64,000 bases of DNA from Citricoccus zhacaiensis (GTDB taxonomy: Bacteria; Actinomycetota; Actinomycetes; Actinomycetales; Micrococcaceae), in contig NZ_BMLQ01000001.1 in NCBI RefSeq assembly GCF_014645315.1, positions 553,665 through 617,664 of the forward strand, read 5' to 3'. This document shows, piece after piece, positions 1 to 9,173 of this stretch. Every line of letters begins with the position of its first letter. Position 1 is the stretch's first letter. The notes beneath the pieces were generated by a model. That model was given only the letters and a program-made list of their open reading frames with translations. It was not told where the DNA came from and searched no databases. A program made the translations under genes and the position numbers.

Positions 1-1
1 G

Positions 2-802
2 CGCAAGCCCAGCACCATGGTGTTCCTGCCGCTGCTGGGGCTGTTCGTCCTCATCGCGGCCCTCGGTCCGCTCCTGGTGGGCGATCCCTCCGCGACCGGG
101 AACGCCGAACTGCTCGCGCCCAGCGCCGCCCACCCGCTGGGCACCGACCACCTGGGACGGGACTACCTGGCCCGGGTGGTCAACGGCGGCCAGATATCCC
201 TCCTGGTGGGCTTCACGGTGGCGGTGCTCTGCATGACCATCGGCCTGGTCGTCGGCGGACTCGCCGGTTACCACGGCGGCTGGATGGACACCCTGATGGT
301 CAAGCTGGCGGAGTTCTTCCAGGTGCTGCCAGGGATCGTGCTGGCCCTGGTGGCGGCGGCCCTGTTGGGGGCCAACGTCTTCATCATCGTGGCCATCCTC
401 TCCATCACCATGTGGCCGGCGGTGGCCAGGATCGTGCGGGCCGAGGCCATGCGCATCTCCCAACTGGGCTATGTGGAGTCCGCCCGCGCCGCCGGATTCC
501 GGTCCGGGCGCATCATCTGGTCCGATGTGCTGCCCAACGCCCTGCCGCCCGTGCTGGTGGCCACGTCCATGACGGTGGGCCGGGCCATCCTCATCGAGTC
601 GGGCCTGGCCTACCTGGGCATCGGCGACCCGTCCCACCCCTCGTGGGGTGCCCTGCTGAACTCCGCCCAGGCCTATATGCGGGACGGCTGGTGGCTGGCC
701 GTGGCACCGGGCCTGTGCATCTTCCTGGTGGTGCTCGCCGTCAACATGCTCGGCGACGCCCTCAACGACGCCTACAACCCCACGGTCGGGAGGGTGAAAT
801 GA
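2..802 (+). CDS. Peptide/nickel-type ABC transporter permease (DppC/OppC family), 5' end outside the window
   Basis: Inner-membrane permease of a dipeptide/oligopeptide-type importer. The frame is open back to base 2, so the true start probably lies upstream; the first ATG in view is at 17. Counting from that ATG, a first membrane segment spans residues 1-22, followed by the family's conserved extracytoplasmic LGTDHLGRDYLARV stretch (41-54), further hydrophobic segments, and the cytoplasmic EAA loop (ESARAAGFRSG, 154-164) that contacts the ATPases. The stop overlaps the start of the next gene (ATGA, 799-802), which implies translational coupling with the two ATPase genes. Substrate cannot be read from sequence; peptides or nickel are the family's usual cargo. 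Confidence 0.9.
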   Translation, partial: RKPSTMVFLPLLGLFVLIAALGPLLVGDPSATGNAELLAPSAAHPLGTDHLGRDYLARVVNGGQISLLVGFTVAVLCMTIGLVVGGLAGYHGGWMDTLMVKLAEFFQVLPGIVLALVAAALLGANVFIIVAILSITMWPAVARIVRAEAMRISQLGYVESARAAGFRSGRIIWSDVLPNALPPVLVATSMTVGRAILIESGLAYLGIGDPSHPSWGALLNSAQAYMRDGWWLAVAPGLCIFLVVLAVNMLGDALNDAYNPTVGRVK

Positions 803-1716
803 CCATCGCAGAGAACCAACCGGCCGCGGGCGCCCCGCTGATCGAGCTCACCGGCCTGAACGTGGTGCTGCCGACCGGGGAACGCAGCGAGGTGGAGGCG
901 GTGAAGTCGGTGGACCTGGTGGTCCACGACGGCGAACGCGTCGGCCTGGTCGGCGAGTCCGGCTCCGGCAAGTCCGTCACCGGCCGGTCCATCGCAGGCC
1001 TGCTGCCCACCTCCCCCCGGGTGCGCGTGAGCGGCTCCATCCGCATCCGTGGCCAGGAGATGGTCGGCGCCCCGGCCCGGACCTGGGATGACGTCCGGCG
1101 CAAGACCGTGGGCATGATCTTCCAGGACCCACTGACGTTCCTGAACCCGACAATGCGGGTGGGGCGGCAGGTGGCCGAGTCGATTCCCGACCGGCGGCCA
1201 GTGCGCTCCGGGGCGGGCGGCGACCGCACGGCGAGGGACCGGGCCGTGTTCCGATTCCTGCGGCAGGCCGGGTTGCCGGACGCCGAGCAGGTCGCCGCGT
1301 CCTTCCCCCACGAGCTCTCCGGCGGCATGCGCCAGCGGGTGCTGATTGCCATCGCCATCGCCAAGGAGCCGTCCCTGGTCCTGGCCGATGAGCCGACCAC
1401 GGCCCTGGACGCCACCGTGCAGCAACACGTGCTGCGCACCCTGGACGAGACCGTGACCGAGCTGGGGACCTCCCTCATGCTCATCTCCCACGATCTCGCG
1501 GTGGTGGCGGGGATGACCGACCGGGTCTACGTCATGTACGCGGGTCGGATCGTGGAGGAAGGTCCCACCGCCCGGGTGCTCGCCGAGCCCCGCCACGAGT
1601 ACACCCAGGCCCTGCTGCGCAGTGTCCGCAGCCTCACCGACCGGGACACCGACCTGTATTCCATTCCCCTGGCCCTGCGCCAGCGGTTCGCGGAGGAGCC
1701 GACCCATGTTGCTTGA
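799..1716 (+). CDS. Peptide ABC transporter ATP-binding protein (DppD/OppD family)
   Basis: Cytoplasmic ATPase subunit, 305 aa. Walker A (GESGSGKS) is at about residues 52-59, the ABC signature LSGGMRQR at 173-180, Walker B (LVLADEP) at 193-199 and the switch His at 231. The start is the ATG overlapping the permease stop by 4 bases. The C-terminal extension after the core (EPRHEYTQALL and about 40 more residues) is the usual OppD/F tail. It partners with the next ATPase gene, whose ATG lies inside the 3' end of this one (11-base overlap). An insertion rich in Arg and Gly near residues 131-147 is longer than in classical DppD. Substrate remains an inference from the family. Confidence 0.92.
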   Translation: MTIAENQPAAGAPLIELTGLNVVLPTGERSEVEAVKSVDLVVHDGERVGLVGESGSGKSVTGRSIAGLLPTSPRVRVSGSIRIRGQEMVGAPARTWDDVRRKTVGMIFQDPLTFLNPTMRVGRQVAESIPDRRPVRSGAGGDRTARDRAVFRFLRQAGLPDAEQVAASFPHELSGGMRQRVLIAIAIAKEPSLVLADEPTTALDATVQQHVLRTLDETVTELGTSLMLISHDLAVVAGMTDRVYVMYAGRIVEEGPTARVLAEPRHEYTQALLRSVRSLTDRDTDLYSIPLALRQRFAEEPTHVA

Positions 1717-2482
1717 GGCCATCGACGTCTCCAAGACGTTCCGTTCCCGGCGCTCATCGGCGCCGGTCCATGCGGTGCAGAACGCCACCCTGCAGGCCAG
1801 GCCGGGCGAGTTCGTGGCGATCGTGGGTGAGTCCGGCTCCGGCAAGTCCACCCTGGCCCGTCTCCTGCTGGACCTGCTCGATCCCACCGAGGGCTCGATC
1901 CGGCTGGACGGACGCGAGGTCGGCTCCATGGACCGCACCGAGCGCCGGGCGTACCGCCGCAGCGTCCAGGCGGTGCTGCAGGACCCCGCCGGGTCCCTGA
2001 ACCCCCGCAAGCGGGTGGTGCAGGCGATCGGCGAGGTCATCCGGCTCCACGGGATGGCCCGGGGGCCTGCCGAGATCCGTCAACGGGTCACCGAGGTCCT
2101 CGAGCTCGTGGGCATGGAGCCGGCGGCGGCCTTCATGGACCGCTTCCCCCACGAGCTCTCGGGCGGTCAGCGGCAACGCGTGCTGATCGCGCGCGCCATC
2201 GCCTTGGATCCCCGCATCATCGTGGCCGACGAGGCCGTGTCCGCCCTCGACGCCTCCGTGAAGGCCGGCGTGCTGGCCGTGATGGCGGACCTCAAGGACC
2301 GGCTCGGGGTCGGCTACGTGTTCATCACCCACGACCTGCCGGTGGTGCAGAAGGTCGCCGACCACGTGTACGTCATGCGCCACGGCCGCATCCTGGAGCA
2401 CGGCCCGAAGGACGCGATCTTCGCGGACCCCTCCCACCCCTACACCCGCGAACTGCTCGCGGCGGCTCCGGCCCTGCCCTGA
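1706..2482 (+). CDS. Peptide ABC transporter ATP-binding protein (DppF/OppF family)
   Basis: Second cytoplasmic ATPase of the importer, 258 aa. Walker A GESGSGKST at residues 41-49, signature LSGGQRQR at 151-158, Walker B IIVADE followed by AVSALD, and the switch motif FITHDL are all visible. I start at the ATG at 1706, inside the end of the preceding ATPase gene, because the protein then begins directly with the first beta strand (MLLEAIDVSKTF). It is shorter than typical OppF (about 320 aa), with a C-terminal tail that stops soon after the YTRELL motif. The gene for the binding protein follows 78 bases later. Confidence 0.92.
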   Translation: MLLEAIDVSKTFRSRRSSAPVHAVQNATLQARPGEFVAIVGESGSGKSTLARLLLDLLDPTEGSIRLDGREVGSMDRTERRAYRRSVQAVLQDPAGSLNPRKRVVQAIGEVIRLHGMARGPAEIRQRVTEVLELVGMEPAAAFMDRFPHELSGGQRQRVLIARAIALDPRIIVADEAVSALDASVKAGVLAVMADLKDRLGVGYVFITHDLPVVQKVADHVYVMRHGRILEHGPKDAIFADPSHPYTRELLAAAPALP

Positions 2483-2560
2483 GGCTCGGCCTCCATCGAA
2501 CCTGCACCTGTACCCGTACCTGCACCCAACCCTGTACATCACCGTTGAAAGGCACCACAC

Positions 2561-4162
2561 ATGCGCACACCACAGAAGCGAACCACCGGCCTGCTGGCCG
2601 TGCTCGCCGCCGGGGCCCTGGCCCTGACCGCCTGCACCGGAGGCACCGCCGGCGGCGGCAACGGGGCCGAGGGCGGGGAACGCGTCTACGTCCAGGCCAT
2701 CGCCGACGATCCGATGGGCCTGAACGCCCAGCTGATCAGCGGTGCCACCCCCTCCATGTTCAGCGCCCAGATCCTGGACCCGCTGATCTTCCTCTCCCAG
2801 GACTACGAGATGACGCCCGGACTGGCCGAGTCCTGGGAGCTCAGCGACGACGGCCTCGACCTGACCCTGGTCCTGCGCGAGGGCGTCACCTGGCATGACG
2901 GCGAGCCCTTCACCGCAGAGGACGTGGCCTTCAACTTCGAGGAGATCGTGCCCCTGCAGTCCTTCGGCGCCCAGATCGGCGAGCGGCTGGACTCGGCGGA
3001 GGTGGTGGACGAGCACACCGTGGTCCTGCACCTGACCGAGCCGTTCGGTCCCCTCCTGGAGACCGTGGCCTCCCAGTTCATGGTCCCGAAGCACATCTAC
3101 GAGGGCACGGACTACGTGACGAACCAGGCGAACATGGAGCCGATCGGCACCGGGCCCATGGTGTTCGACTCCTACAGTTCTGGGGAACAGGTGACCCTGG
3201 CCGCCAACCCGGACTACTGGGGCGGCGAGGTCCAGGTGGACCGGGCCGTCTACCCGATCATGACGGACCCGAATGCCCGGGCCGAGGCCCTGTTCGCCGG
3301 TGAGGTGGACCAGGCCTCTGTGGACGTCTCCCAGCAGGACCGAGTGTCTGATGACCCCAACACGCTGCTGTTGGAGGAGAGCAACTTCCCGCAGCTCGTG
3401 ACCGTCATGTTCAACGCGCAGAGCGAGTACCTGGAGGATCCGGCAGTGCGGGCCGCCGTCTTCGCCGCGCTGGACCGGGAGGCGATCGTGGACACCGCCC
3501 TGAGCGGCATCGGCACGCCGGCCAACGGCTTCTTCCCTGAAGCCCTGGAGTGGGCCGTGAGCCCGAACGTCGATTTCTCGCAGGACTTCCCCCGGGACGT
3601 GGACGCCATCAACGAGGCCCTGGACGAGGCCGGCTTCGAGCGCGGGGCGGATGGGATGCGGTTCACCCTGAACGTCCGGTACATCAACGAACTCTCGGAC
3701 GTGGCCGCCACCGTGGAGATGGCCCAGTCCATGCTGGAGGAGGTCGGCATCGGCATCGAGATGCAGGGCACCTCGGGTGCGGTGTTCACCGAGAAGGTCT
3801 ACACGGAGAGTGAGTTCGACCTGGCGTTCCTGCGCTCGACCGTCGGGGCGGACCCCAGCATCGGGATCGTGCGCTGGTACGAGTGCAACGACCAGAAGGC
3901 GGCCGCCGCCAACCCCTCCGGCCTGTGTGATCCCGAGATCGACGCCGCCGCCGCCGAGGCCCTGGCGACCTCCGTCCAGGCCGACCGAGGTGTGGCGTTG
4001 ACGGCCCTGCAGGACCGCGCCGCCGAGATGATGTACTACGCTCCGCTGGCCTGGTTCAACGGCGCTTTCCCCACCATCAACACCACGCGCTGGCAGGGTC
4101 AGGACGAACCCACGCCGATGACCAACCGGATGCCGTGGACCACCATGACGATGGAGGGGTAG
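2561..4162 (+). CDS. Substrate-binding lipoprotein of peptide ABC transporter (SBP family 5)
   Basis: Extracytoplasmic solute-binding protein of the importer, 533 aa. A lipoprotein signal peptide is clear: basic N-terminus, hydrophobic core and lipobox LTAC with Cys25 as the lipidation site, followed by a Gly-rich linker. The mature part shows SBP_bac_5 features (LAESWELSDDGLDLTLVLRE, GVTWHDGEPFTAEDVAF). GAAAGG lies about 8 bases before the ATG. In the operon it comes last, after permease and ATPases, whereas the binding protein is often first. The 78-base gap before it holds a repetitive C/T/A/G tract with repeated cctgtac/cctgcac units but no recognisable terminator. It converges on the next gene with only 4 bases between stops. 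Confidence 0.92.
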   Translation: MRTPQKRTTGLLAVLAAGALALTACTGGTAGGGNGAEGGERVYVQAIADDPMGLNAQLISGATPSMFSAQILDPLIFLSQDYEMTPGLAESWELSDDGLDLTLVLREGVTWHDGEPFTAEDVAFNFEEIVPLQSFGAQIGERLDSAEVVDEHTVVLHLTEPFGPLLETVASQFMVPKHIYEGTDYVTNQANMEPIGTGPMVFDSYSSGEQVTLAANPDYWGGEVQVDRAVYPIMTDPNARAEALFAGEVDQASVDVSQQDRVSDDPNTLLLEESNFPQLVTVMFNAQSEYLEDPAVRAAVFAALDREAIVDTALSGIGTPANGFFPEALEWAVSPNVDFSQDFPRDVDAINEALDEAGFERGADGMRFTLNVRYINELSDVAATVEMAQSMLEEVGIGIEMQGTSGAVFTEKVYTESEFDLAFLRSTVGADPSIGIVRWYECNDQKAAAANPSGLCDPEIDAAAAEALATSVQADRGVALTALQDRAAEMMYYAPLAWFNGAFPTINTTRWQGQDEPTPMTNRMPWTTMTMEG

Positions 4163-4166
4163 GCGC

Positions 4167-6038
4167 CTAGCCCTCGGCGACCTCGCCGGCCTCGAGCCAG
4201 GCCATCTCGGCCTCGTCCTTGCGCTCGTGCAGGTCCTGCAGCTGGGCATTGGCCTCGGCCAGGGCGCCGAAGTCGCCGGCCGCGGACAGGGCCGCCATCC
4301 GCTCGTGCAGAGCGGCCTCCTCCTGGGTCATCCTGGCCAGCTGCTTCTCCAGCTTGGCGGCCTCCTTGCGAGCGGCCCGCTTCTCGGCCTCGCTGACGCC
4401 ACCCTGCCCGGCGGTTCCTTCCCCGGCCACCCCGGACTTCCCGACGCCGGCCCCGCCAGCGCCTGTACCGCCCGTGCCCGTGCCGGTCCCACCGAAACCG
4501 GTCCCGCCGGCCTCCTGGGCCGCGCGTAGCTGCAGGTACTGGTCGACGCCCCCGGGCAGGTCACGGATCCGCCCGTCGCCGAGCAGGGCCAGTTGGTGGT
4601 CGGTGACGCGTTCGAGCAGATAGCGGTCGTGGGACACCACCACCAGGGTGCCGGGCCAGCCGTCCAGCATGTCCTCCACCGCGGCCAGGGTGTCCGTGTC
4701 CAGGTCGTTGGTCGGCTCGTCCAGCATGAGCACGTTCGGGGAGCCGACCATCAGGCGCAGCAGCTGCAGCCGGCGGCGCTCGCCGCCGGAGAGATCGGCC
4801 ACCGGCGTCCACTGGCGGGAGGTGCCGAAGCCGAGCTGCTCCAGCAGCTGCCCCGGGGACAGGTCCTTGCCGCCCACCTGGAAGGAGTTGCCCTCCTGGG
4901 CCATGACCTCGGCCACCCGGAGGTGCCGCACCTCGTCGAGTTCCGTGACGTCCTGGGTGAGGATGGCCGTCTGCACGGTCTTGCCGCGGCGGATCCGGCC
5001 GGAGTCCGGGGTGAGCTGGCCGTCGAGCAGGCGCATGAGGGTGGACTTGCCGGCGCCGTTGACGCCCACGATCCCCACCCGCTCGCCGGGGGCCAGCCGC
5101 AGCGTGACGTCGTCGAACAGCGTGCGGCTCCCGCCGCCGTCGGGCACCGGGACGGAGTAGGTGACGTCCTCCAGATCCAACACGTCCTTGCCCAACCGGG
5201 CGGTGGCCATCTTGGAGAGGGAGACGGAGTCCCGGGGTTCGGGGACGTCCGCGATGACGGCGTTGGCCGCCTCGATGCGGAACTTGGGCTTGGAGGTCCG
5301 GGCCGGGGCACCGCGGCGCAGCCAGGCCAGCTCCTTCTTGACCAGCTGCTGGCGCTTGTTCTCGATCACGGCGGCGGCGCGGTCCCGCTCGGCGCGGGCG
5401 AGCATCCAGGCCGCGTAGCCGCCGTCGAAGGGCTCCACCGTGGCGTCATGGACCTCCCACGTGCGCGTGCAGACCTCGTCGAGGAACCAGCGGTCGTGGG
5501 TGACCACGAGCAGGCCGCCGTCCGTGGCGCGCCAGCGGGTCTTGAGGTGTTCGGCCAGCCAGGCCACGCCCTCCACGTCCAGGTGGTTGGTGGGCTCGTC
5601 CAGGAAGATCAGGTCGTCGCTGCCGGCCAGCAGCCGGGCCAGGGCGGTACGGCGGCGCTGGCCGCCGGAGAGCGTGCCGACGGTGCGGCCCCAGTCCAGT
5701 CCGCCGAGCAGGCCGCCCATGACGTCGCGGATCTTGGGGTCCGAGGCCCATTCATGGTCCTCCGCGTCCCCGACCACGGCCCGCTGGACGGTGTCCTCGG
5801 GGTCCAGGTCGTCCCGCTGGTCCAGCACGCCCAGGGTGGTGCCGCCGCGGCGGGTGACGCGGCCGTCGTCGGGCGTCTGCTGTCCCGCCAGGATCCGCAT
5901 CAGGGTGGACTTGCCGTCACCGTTGCGGCCGACGAGGCCGATCCGGTCCCCCTCGTCCACACCGATCGAGACGGAGTCGAGGACGGTACGCGTGCCAAAG
6001 GAGATGCCGATGTTCTCGGCGCCGAGCAGATGAGCCAT
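4167..6038 (-). CDS. ABC-F family ATPase (Uup/EttA-like, duplicated ABC domains)
   Basis: Soluble twin-ABC protein of the ABC-F group, 623 aa, acting at the ribosome or in antibiotic protection rather than transport (family knowledge). Two ATPase cassettes are visible: Walker A at 37-44 and 325-332, LSGGQ/LSGGE signatures at 123-127 and 416-420, LDEPTN motifs at 146-151 and 439-444. The inter-domain linker at about 205-285 carries the charged P-site-tRNA-interaction-motif region. A Gly/Thr-rich linker (511-548) leads to a charged coiled coil (549-623) like the Uup C-terminal domain. It lies one base after ispE and is probably co-transcribed with ispE and ksgA. No membrane segment is present, which argues against an exporter. 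Confidence 0.93.
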   Translation of the reverse strand: MAHLLGAENIGISFGTRTVLDSVSIGVDEGDRIGLVGRNGDGKSTLMRILAGQQTPDDGRVTRRGGTTLGVLDQRDDLDPEDTVQRAVVGDAEDHEWASDPKIRDVMGGLLGGLDWGRTVGTLSGGQRRRTALARLLAGSDDLIFLDEPTNHLDVEGVAWLAEHLKTRWRATDGGLLVVTHDRWFLDEVCTRTWEVHDATVEPFDGGYAAWMLARAERDRAAAVIENKRQQLVKKELAWLRRGAPARTSKPKFRIEAANAVIADVPEPRDSVSLSKMATARLGKDVLDLEDVTYSVPVPDGGGSRTLFDDVTLRLAPGERVGIVGVNGAGKSTLMRLLDGQLTPDSGRIRRGKTVQTAILTQDVTELDEVRHLRVAEVMAQEGNSFQVGGKDLSPGQLLEQLGFGTSRQWTPVADLSGGERRRLQLLRLMVGSPNVLMLDEPTNDLDTDTLAAVEDMLDGWPGTLVVVSHDRYLLERVTDHQLALLGDGRIRDLPGGVDQYLQLRAAQEAGGTGFGGTGTGTGGTGAGGAGVGKSGVAGEGTAGQGGVSEAEKRAARKEAAKLEKQLARMTQEEAALHERMAALSAAGDFGALAEANAQLQDLHERKDEAEMAWLEAGEVAEG

Positions 6039-7007
6039 TTACAGCACTCTAGCCCCGTGGACCGGCCCGTGGACGGCCACGGCAGCCACCCCGGTGCGGT
6101 CTTCGATGCGGGCGGCCAGCTGGAAGCTCTCCTCGGCGCTGCGGGCCAGGAACATCACGGTCGGCCCCGAGCCGGAGACCTGGCCGGCCAGGGCCCCCTC
6201 CTCGAGGCCGACGTCCAGCATCTCGGAGAGCTCGGGCACCAGGGTGGCGGCGGGGACCTGCAGGTCGTTGGCCAGCAGCAGGGCCAGTTCCTCGGCGTCA
6301 CCGGAGGTCAGCGCCTGGACGAGCTCAGGGTCCACCTCGGGCTCCGCCTCCGGCATCGGCAGGCCGCCCTCCTCGCGCAGCTGATCCAGCAGTCCGTAGA
6401 CCTGCGGGGTGGAGAGTCCGGTGGTGGCGGGCACCAGGACCAGGTACACCGGGTGGCGGGCCAGCAGGGGCGTGAGCTCGTCGCCCACCCCGAGCCCGAC
6501 GGCGGCCCCGCCCATCACGGCGAAGGGCACGTCCGCGCCCAACGGCGCGGCGATCTCGGCCAGGACCTGCCGGGACAGGCCGGCATCCCACAGGGCGGCG
6601 CAGGCCAGCAGGGCGGCGGCGGCGTCCGCGGATCCACCGCCCATGCCCCCGGCCACCGGGACCTGCTTGGTGATCTCCAGGTGCACGCCGTGGGTCTGCG
6701 GATCCCGGCCCAGGTGCTCCCGCAGGCGCAGCGCGGCCCGGGCGACCAGGTTCGTGGAGTCCACGGGGATGGCATCCGGGTCCACGAAGGCACTGGACTG
6801 CTCGGAGAGGGTCACCGTGATCTCGCCGTCCTGGCGCGGGGTGGCCGTCACCTCCTCCAGCATCGAGACCGCGAGGTAGACGCTCGCCACCGGGTGGTAG
6901 CCGTCCGCGCGGGGGGTGCCCACGCGCAGGGAGAGGTTGACCTTGCCGGGGGCCTGCGCCGTCGCGTGGCTGAAGAGCCGGGTGGTCGAGGGGGCAGGAA
7001 GGCTCAC
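6039..7007 (-). CDS. ispE: 4-diphosphocytidyl-2-C-methyl-D-erythritol kinase
   Basis: GHMP-family kinase of the non-mevalonate isoprenoid pathway; phosphorylates CDP-methylerythritol. The 322-aa protein shows the N-terminal [11 protein letters not shown] motif (Lys22) and the GHMP ATP-binding loop [16 protein letters not shown] at about 117-132, with Asp128 the likely catalytic acid. Length and motif order fit IspE. The start (ATG at 7007) overlaps the ksgA stop by four bases (ATGA, 7004-7007), and the stop abuts the ABC-F start, so ksgA-ispE-ABC-F form one tight operon. This order is conserved in actinobacteria. Nothing is missing or unusual. Confidence 0.95.
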   Translation of the reverse strand: MSLPAPSTTRLFSHATAQAPGKVNLSLRVGTPRADGYHPVASVYLAVSMLEEVTATPRQDGEITVTLSEQSSAFVDPDAIPVDSTNLVARAALRLREHLGRDPQTHGVHLEITKQVPVAGGMGGGSADAAAALLACAALWDAGLSRQVLAEIAAPLGADVPFAVMGGAAVGLGVGDELTPLLARHPVYLVLVPATTGLSTPQVYGLLDQLREEGGLPMPEAEPEVDPELVQALTSGDAEELALLLANDLQVPAATLVPELSEMLDVGLEEGALAGQVSGSGPTVMFLARSAEESFQLAARIEDRTGVAAVAVHGPVHGARVL

Positions 7008-7933
7008 AGGCCGGCTCCTTCAGTGGGGGTCTCGGCGGCGCCGTCCACCCGGTGGGCGGCGATGCGGGCGAAGTCCTCGATGCCGAGCACCTCACCGCGG
7101 GCCCGGGGGTCGACTTCCGCGGCCCGCAGGGTGGCCTCGGCCGCGGTGGGCGAACCTGCCCAGCCGGACAGGGCAGCCCGCAGGGTCTTGCGGCGCTGGG
7201 CGAAGGCGGCGTCCACCACGGCGAAGACCTCCTGGCGGCTGGCCGTGGTCTCGGGCGGCTGGCGCCGGGTGAAGGCCACGAGCCCGGACTGGATCTTGGG
7301 GGCCGGCCAGAACACGTTCTTCCCGATGGTGCCGGCCTTGCGGACAGAGGCATACCAGGCGGCCTTGGCGGACGGCACCCCGTACGTCTTGGACCCCGGT
7401 CCGGCGGCGAGCCGGTCCGCGACCTCCTCCTGGACCATGACCAGTCCGTGCTCCAGCGAGGGCAACTCGGCCAACAGATGCAGCAGCACGGGCACGGCCA
7501 CGTTGTACGGCAGGTTGGCGACCAGGGCGGTGGGCGAGCCGGAGGCCGCGGCGGGGCGGGCTGCCTCGAGCTCCGCGGCGGAGACGTGCATGGCGTCGGC
7601 CAGCACCACGGCCAGGCGTTGACCGGCCCCGGGCCGGAATTCCTCGGCGGTGCGGGCCAGCCGGCCGGCGGGTACCGGGTCGATCTCCACGGCGGTGACG
7701 GCCTCGGCGGCGTCCAGCAGCCCGAGGGTCAGCGATCCCAGGCCGGGGCCGACCTCGAGGGCATGCTCGCCGGCGCCCGTGCCGGAGACGGCCGTGATCC
7801 GCCGGATGGTGTTGGGGTCGATCACGAAGTTCTGCCCCAGGGTCTTGGTGGGCCGCAAGTCCAGTTCCGAGGCCAGGCGCCGGATGTCGGCGGCGGAAAG
7901 CAGGGGGGCGTCGGGTGCGGTCACGCATTCCAT
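7004..7933 (-). CDS. rsmA: 16S rRNA (adenine(1518)-N(6)/adenine(1519)-N(6))-dimethyltransferase
   Basis: KsgA/RsmA dimethylates two adjacent adenines in the 3' helix of 16S rRNA during small-subunit assembly. The 309-aa sequence has KTLGQNF (30-36), the SAM-binding VGPGLGSLT (61-69) and the catalytic NLPYN motif (140-144). I start at ATG 7933; a GTG 12 bases later would also fit. In relatives this gene normally follows rpf; here a composite transposon of about 7.5 kb sits between them. A perfect 9-bp stem-loop lies 20 bases upstream, leaving little room for a promoter of its own, so the insertion may have altered its transcription. Confidence 0.95.
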   Translation of the reverse strand: MECVTAPDAPLLSAADIRRLASELDLRPTKTLGQNFVIDPNTIRRITAVSGTGAGEHALEVGPGLGSLTLGLLDAAEAVTAVEIDPVPAGRLARTAEEFRPGAGQRLAVVLADAMHVSAAELEAARPAAASGSPTALVANLPYNVAVPVLLHLLAELPSLEHGLVMVQEEVADRLAAGPGSKTYGVPSAKAAWYASVRKAGTIGKNVFWPAPKIQSGLVAFTRRQPPETTASRQEVFAVVDAAFAQRRKTLRAALSGWAGSPTAAEATLRAAEVDPRARGEVLGIEDFARIAAHRVDGAAETPTEGAGL

Positions 7934-7952
7934 CCTACGTGGGGAAGAGATG

Positions 7953-7980
7953 CCAAGGGCCCGCCAAGGCAGGCCCTTGG
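7953..7980 (-). terminator. Stem-loop between the former rpf-ksgA pair
   Basis: A perfect 9-bp inverted repeat (CCAAGGGCC / GGCCCTTGG) encloses a 10-base loop. On the minus strand it lies downstream of where rpf ended before the transposon inserted and 20 bases before the ksgA start. No U-run follows, so it may be an intrinsic terminator of the actinobacterial U-poor type or an attenuator for ksgA. Confidence 0.45.
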
Positions 7981-8052
7981 GGATAAGCGCTGCGGTTCCG
8001 TCCTGCGTGCCGGCGGCGTGCTCCCGGCGTCAAGCCTGGGGGCGGGGCCTAG

Positions 8053-9129
8053 GTGTACCCGGCCATGAGGTTGGTGACAGTTCGGGGTTGACGTGAGGAG
8101 AGCCTCCCGGTGAGGTGTGGCTTGTCGAAGGCTGCACCAACACACAGGAGGCTCCCGTGTCCCACCGCAATACCCGGCTGACCGTTCATGGCCGCCGATT
8201 GATCGTCTAGCGCCACCAGGACAGGATGAGACCCCCGCATATCGCCGCGGCGATGGGAGTCTCCCGCCAGTGTGTCTACAAGTGGATCGGCCGATACGCC
8301 GCCGAGGGCGAGACCGGGCTGGCCGACCGGTCATCGCGCCCGCACACGATGCCGACCAAGACCACCGCCTGGGCCGAAGAACGGGTCGTGGCCGCTCGCA
8401 GACAGCACCGAGCCGGCCCAGCCGTGCTGGCCCCGCTGACCGGGGTACCAGCCCGGACGATCTCCCGGATCCTCACCCGCCACCAGATCCCGCCCCTGGA
8501 CCGGTGCGACCCGCTGACCGGAGACGTGATCCGCTCCTCGAAGGTCACCGCCGTGCGCTATGAACGGGCCCGCCCCGGGGAACTGGTGCACGTCGACGTC
8601 AAGAAGCTCGGCAAGATCCCGGACGGAGGGGGCTGGCGGGCCCACAGGCGAAGCGAACAAGTCCGGGGCCGAGGCATCGGCTACGACTACGTCCACTCGA
8701 TGGTCGACGACCACTCACGGCTGGCCTATTCGGAGGTCCTGCCCAACGAGCAAGGTAGCACCTGCGCCGGGTTTCTCATCCGGGCCGCGGCCTACTTCGC
8801 GGACCAGGGCATCACCCGCATCGAGCGAGTGATCACCGACAACGCGTTCGCCTACCGGAAATCAACGGCGTTCCACCAGGCCTGCGTGAAACTCGGCGCA
8901 GTGCAGAAGTTCATCAAGCCACACTGCCCCTGGCAGAACGGCAAGGTCGAGCGCTTCAACCGCACCCTGGCCACCGAATGGGCCTACCGCCAGGTCTTCA
9001 CCAACAACAACGAACGCCAAGCCGCCCTTGCCCCCTGGCTCAAGTACTACAACACTGAACGCAGCCACAGCGCACTCGGCGGACACCCACCGACCAACCG
9101 ACTGTCACCAACGAAATGGCTGAGTACAC
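8053..9129 (+). mobile_element. IS481-family element, copy 1 (decayed)
   Basis: 1,077-bp element with 28-bp terminal inverted repeats (8053-8080 and 9102-9129, 23 of 28 matching, both starting GTGTAC) and CTAG on each side, matching the CTAG preference known for IS481. It has the same length as copy 2 but carries two inactivating changes in its transposase gene: an internal TAG and loss of the normal stop codon. Confidence 0.88.
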
Positions 9130-9173
9130 CTAGCCCTAGCCCTGGGCCTCGCCGAGGCGCGCTTCGGGCGTGA
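8157..9173 (+). pseudogene. IS481-family transposase, inactivated (copy 1)
   Basis: The expected GTG start at 8157 has a good AGGAGG site (8146-8151). Seventeen codons in, CAG of copy 2 is TAG here (8208-8210), so only a product restarting at ATG 8226 could be made, lacking the beginning of the helix-turn-helix. At the 3' end the TAA of copy 2 is AAA, so the frame runs 16 codons further, out of the element and into the cargo flank, ending at 9173. The DDE core remains readable: HVDVKK, VITDNAFAY and NGKVERFNRTL. A shortened protein might still be expressed, but loss of the N-terminal DNA-binding region makes activity doubtful. Confidence 0.82.

Noticed and set aside
1754-4249. 831-codon open frame on the minus strand opposite the peptide transporter genes
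   Set aside because: Same GC effect; no domain pattern, while the plus-strand transporter proteins are unmistakable.
4593-7622. 1,009-codon open frame on the plus strand opposite the ABC-F, ispE and ksgA genes
   Set aside because: The minus-strand genes have full motif sets and tight operon spacing; the opposite frame is Gly/Gln/His-rich low-complexity translation caused by high third-position GC.
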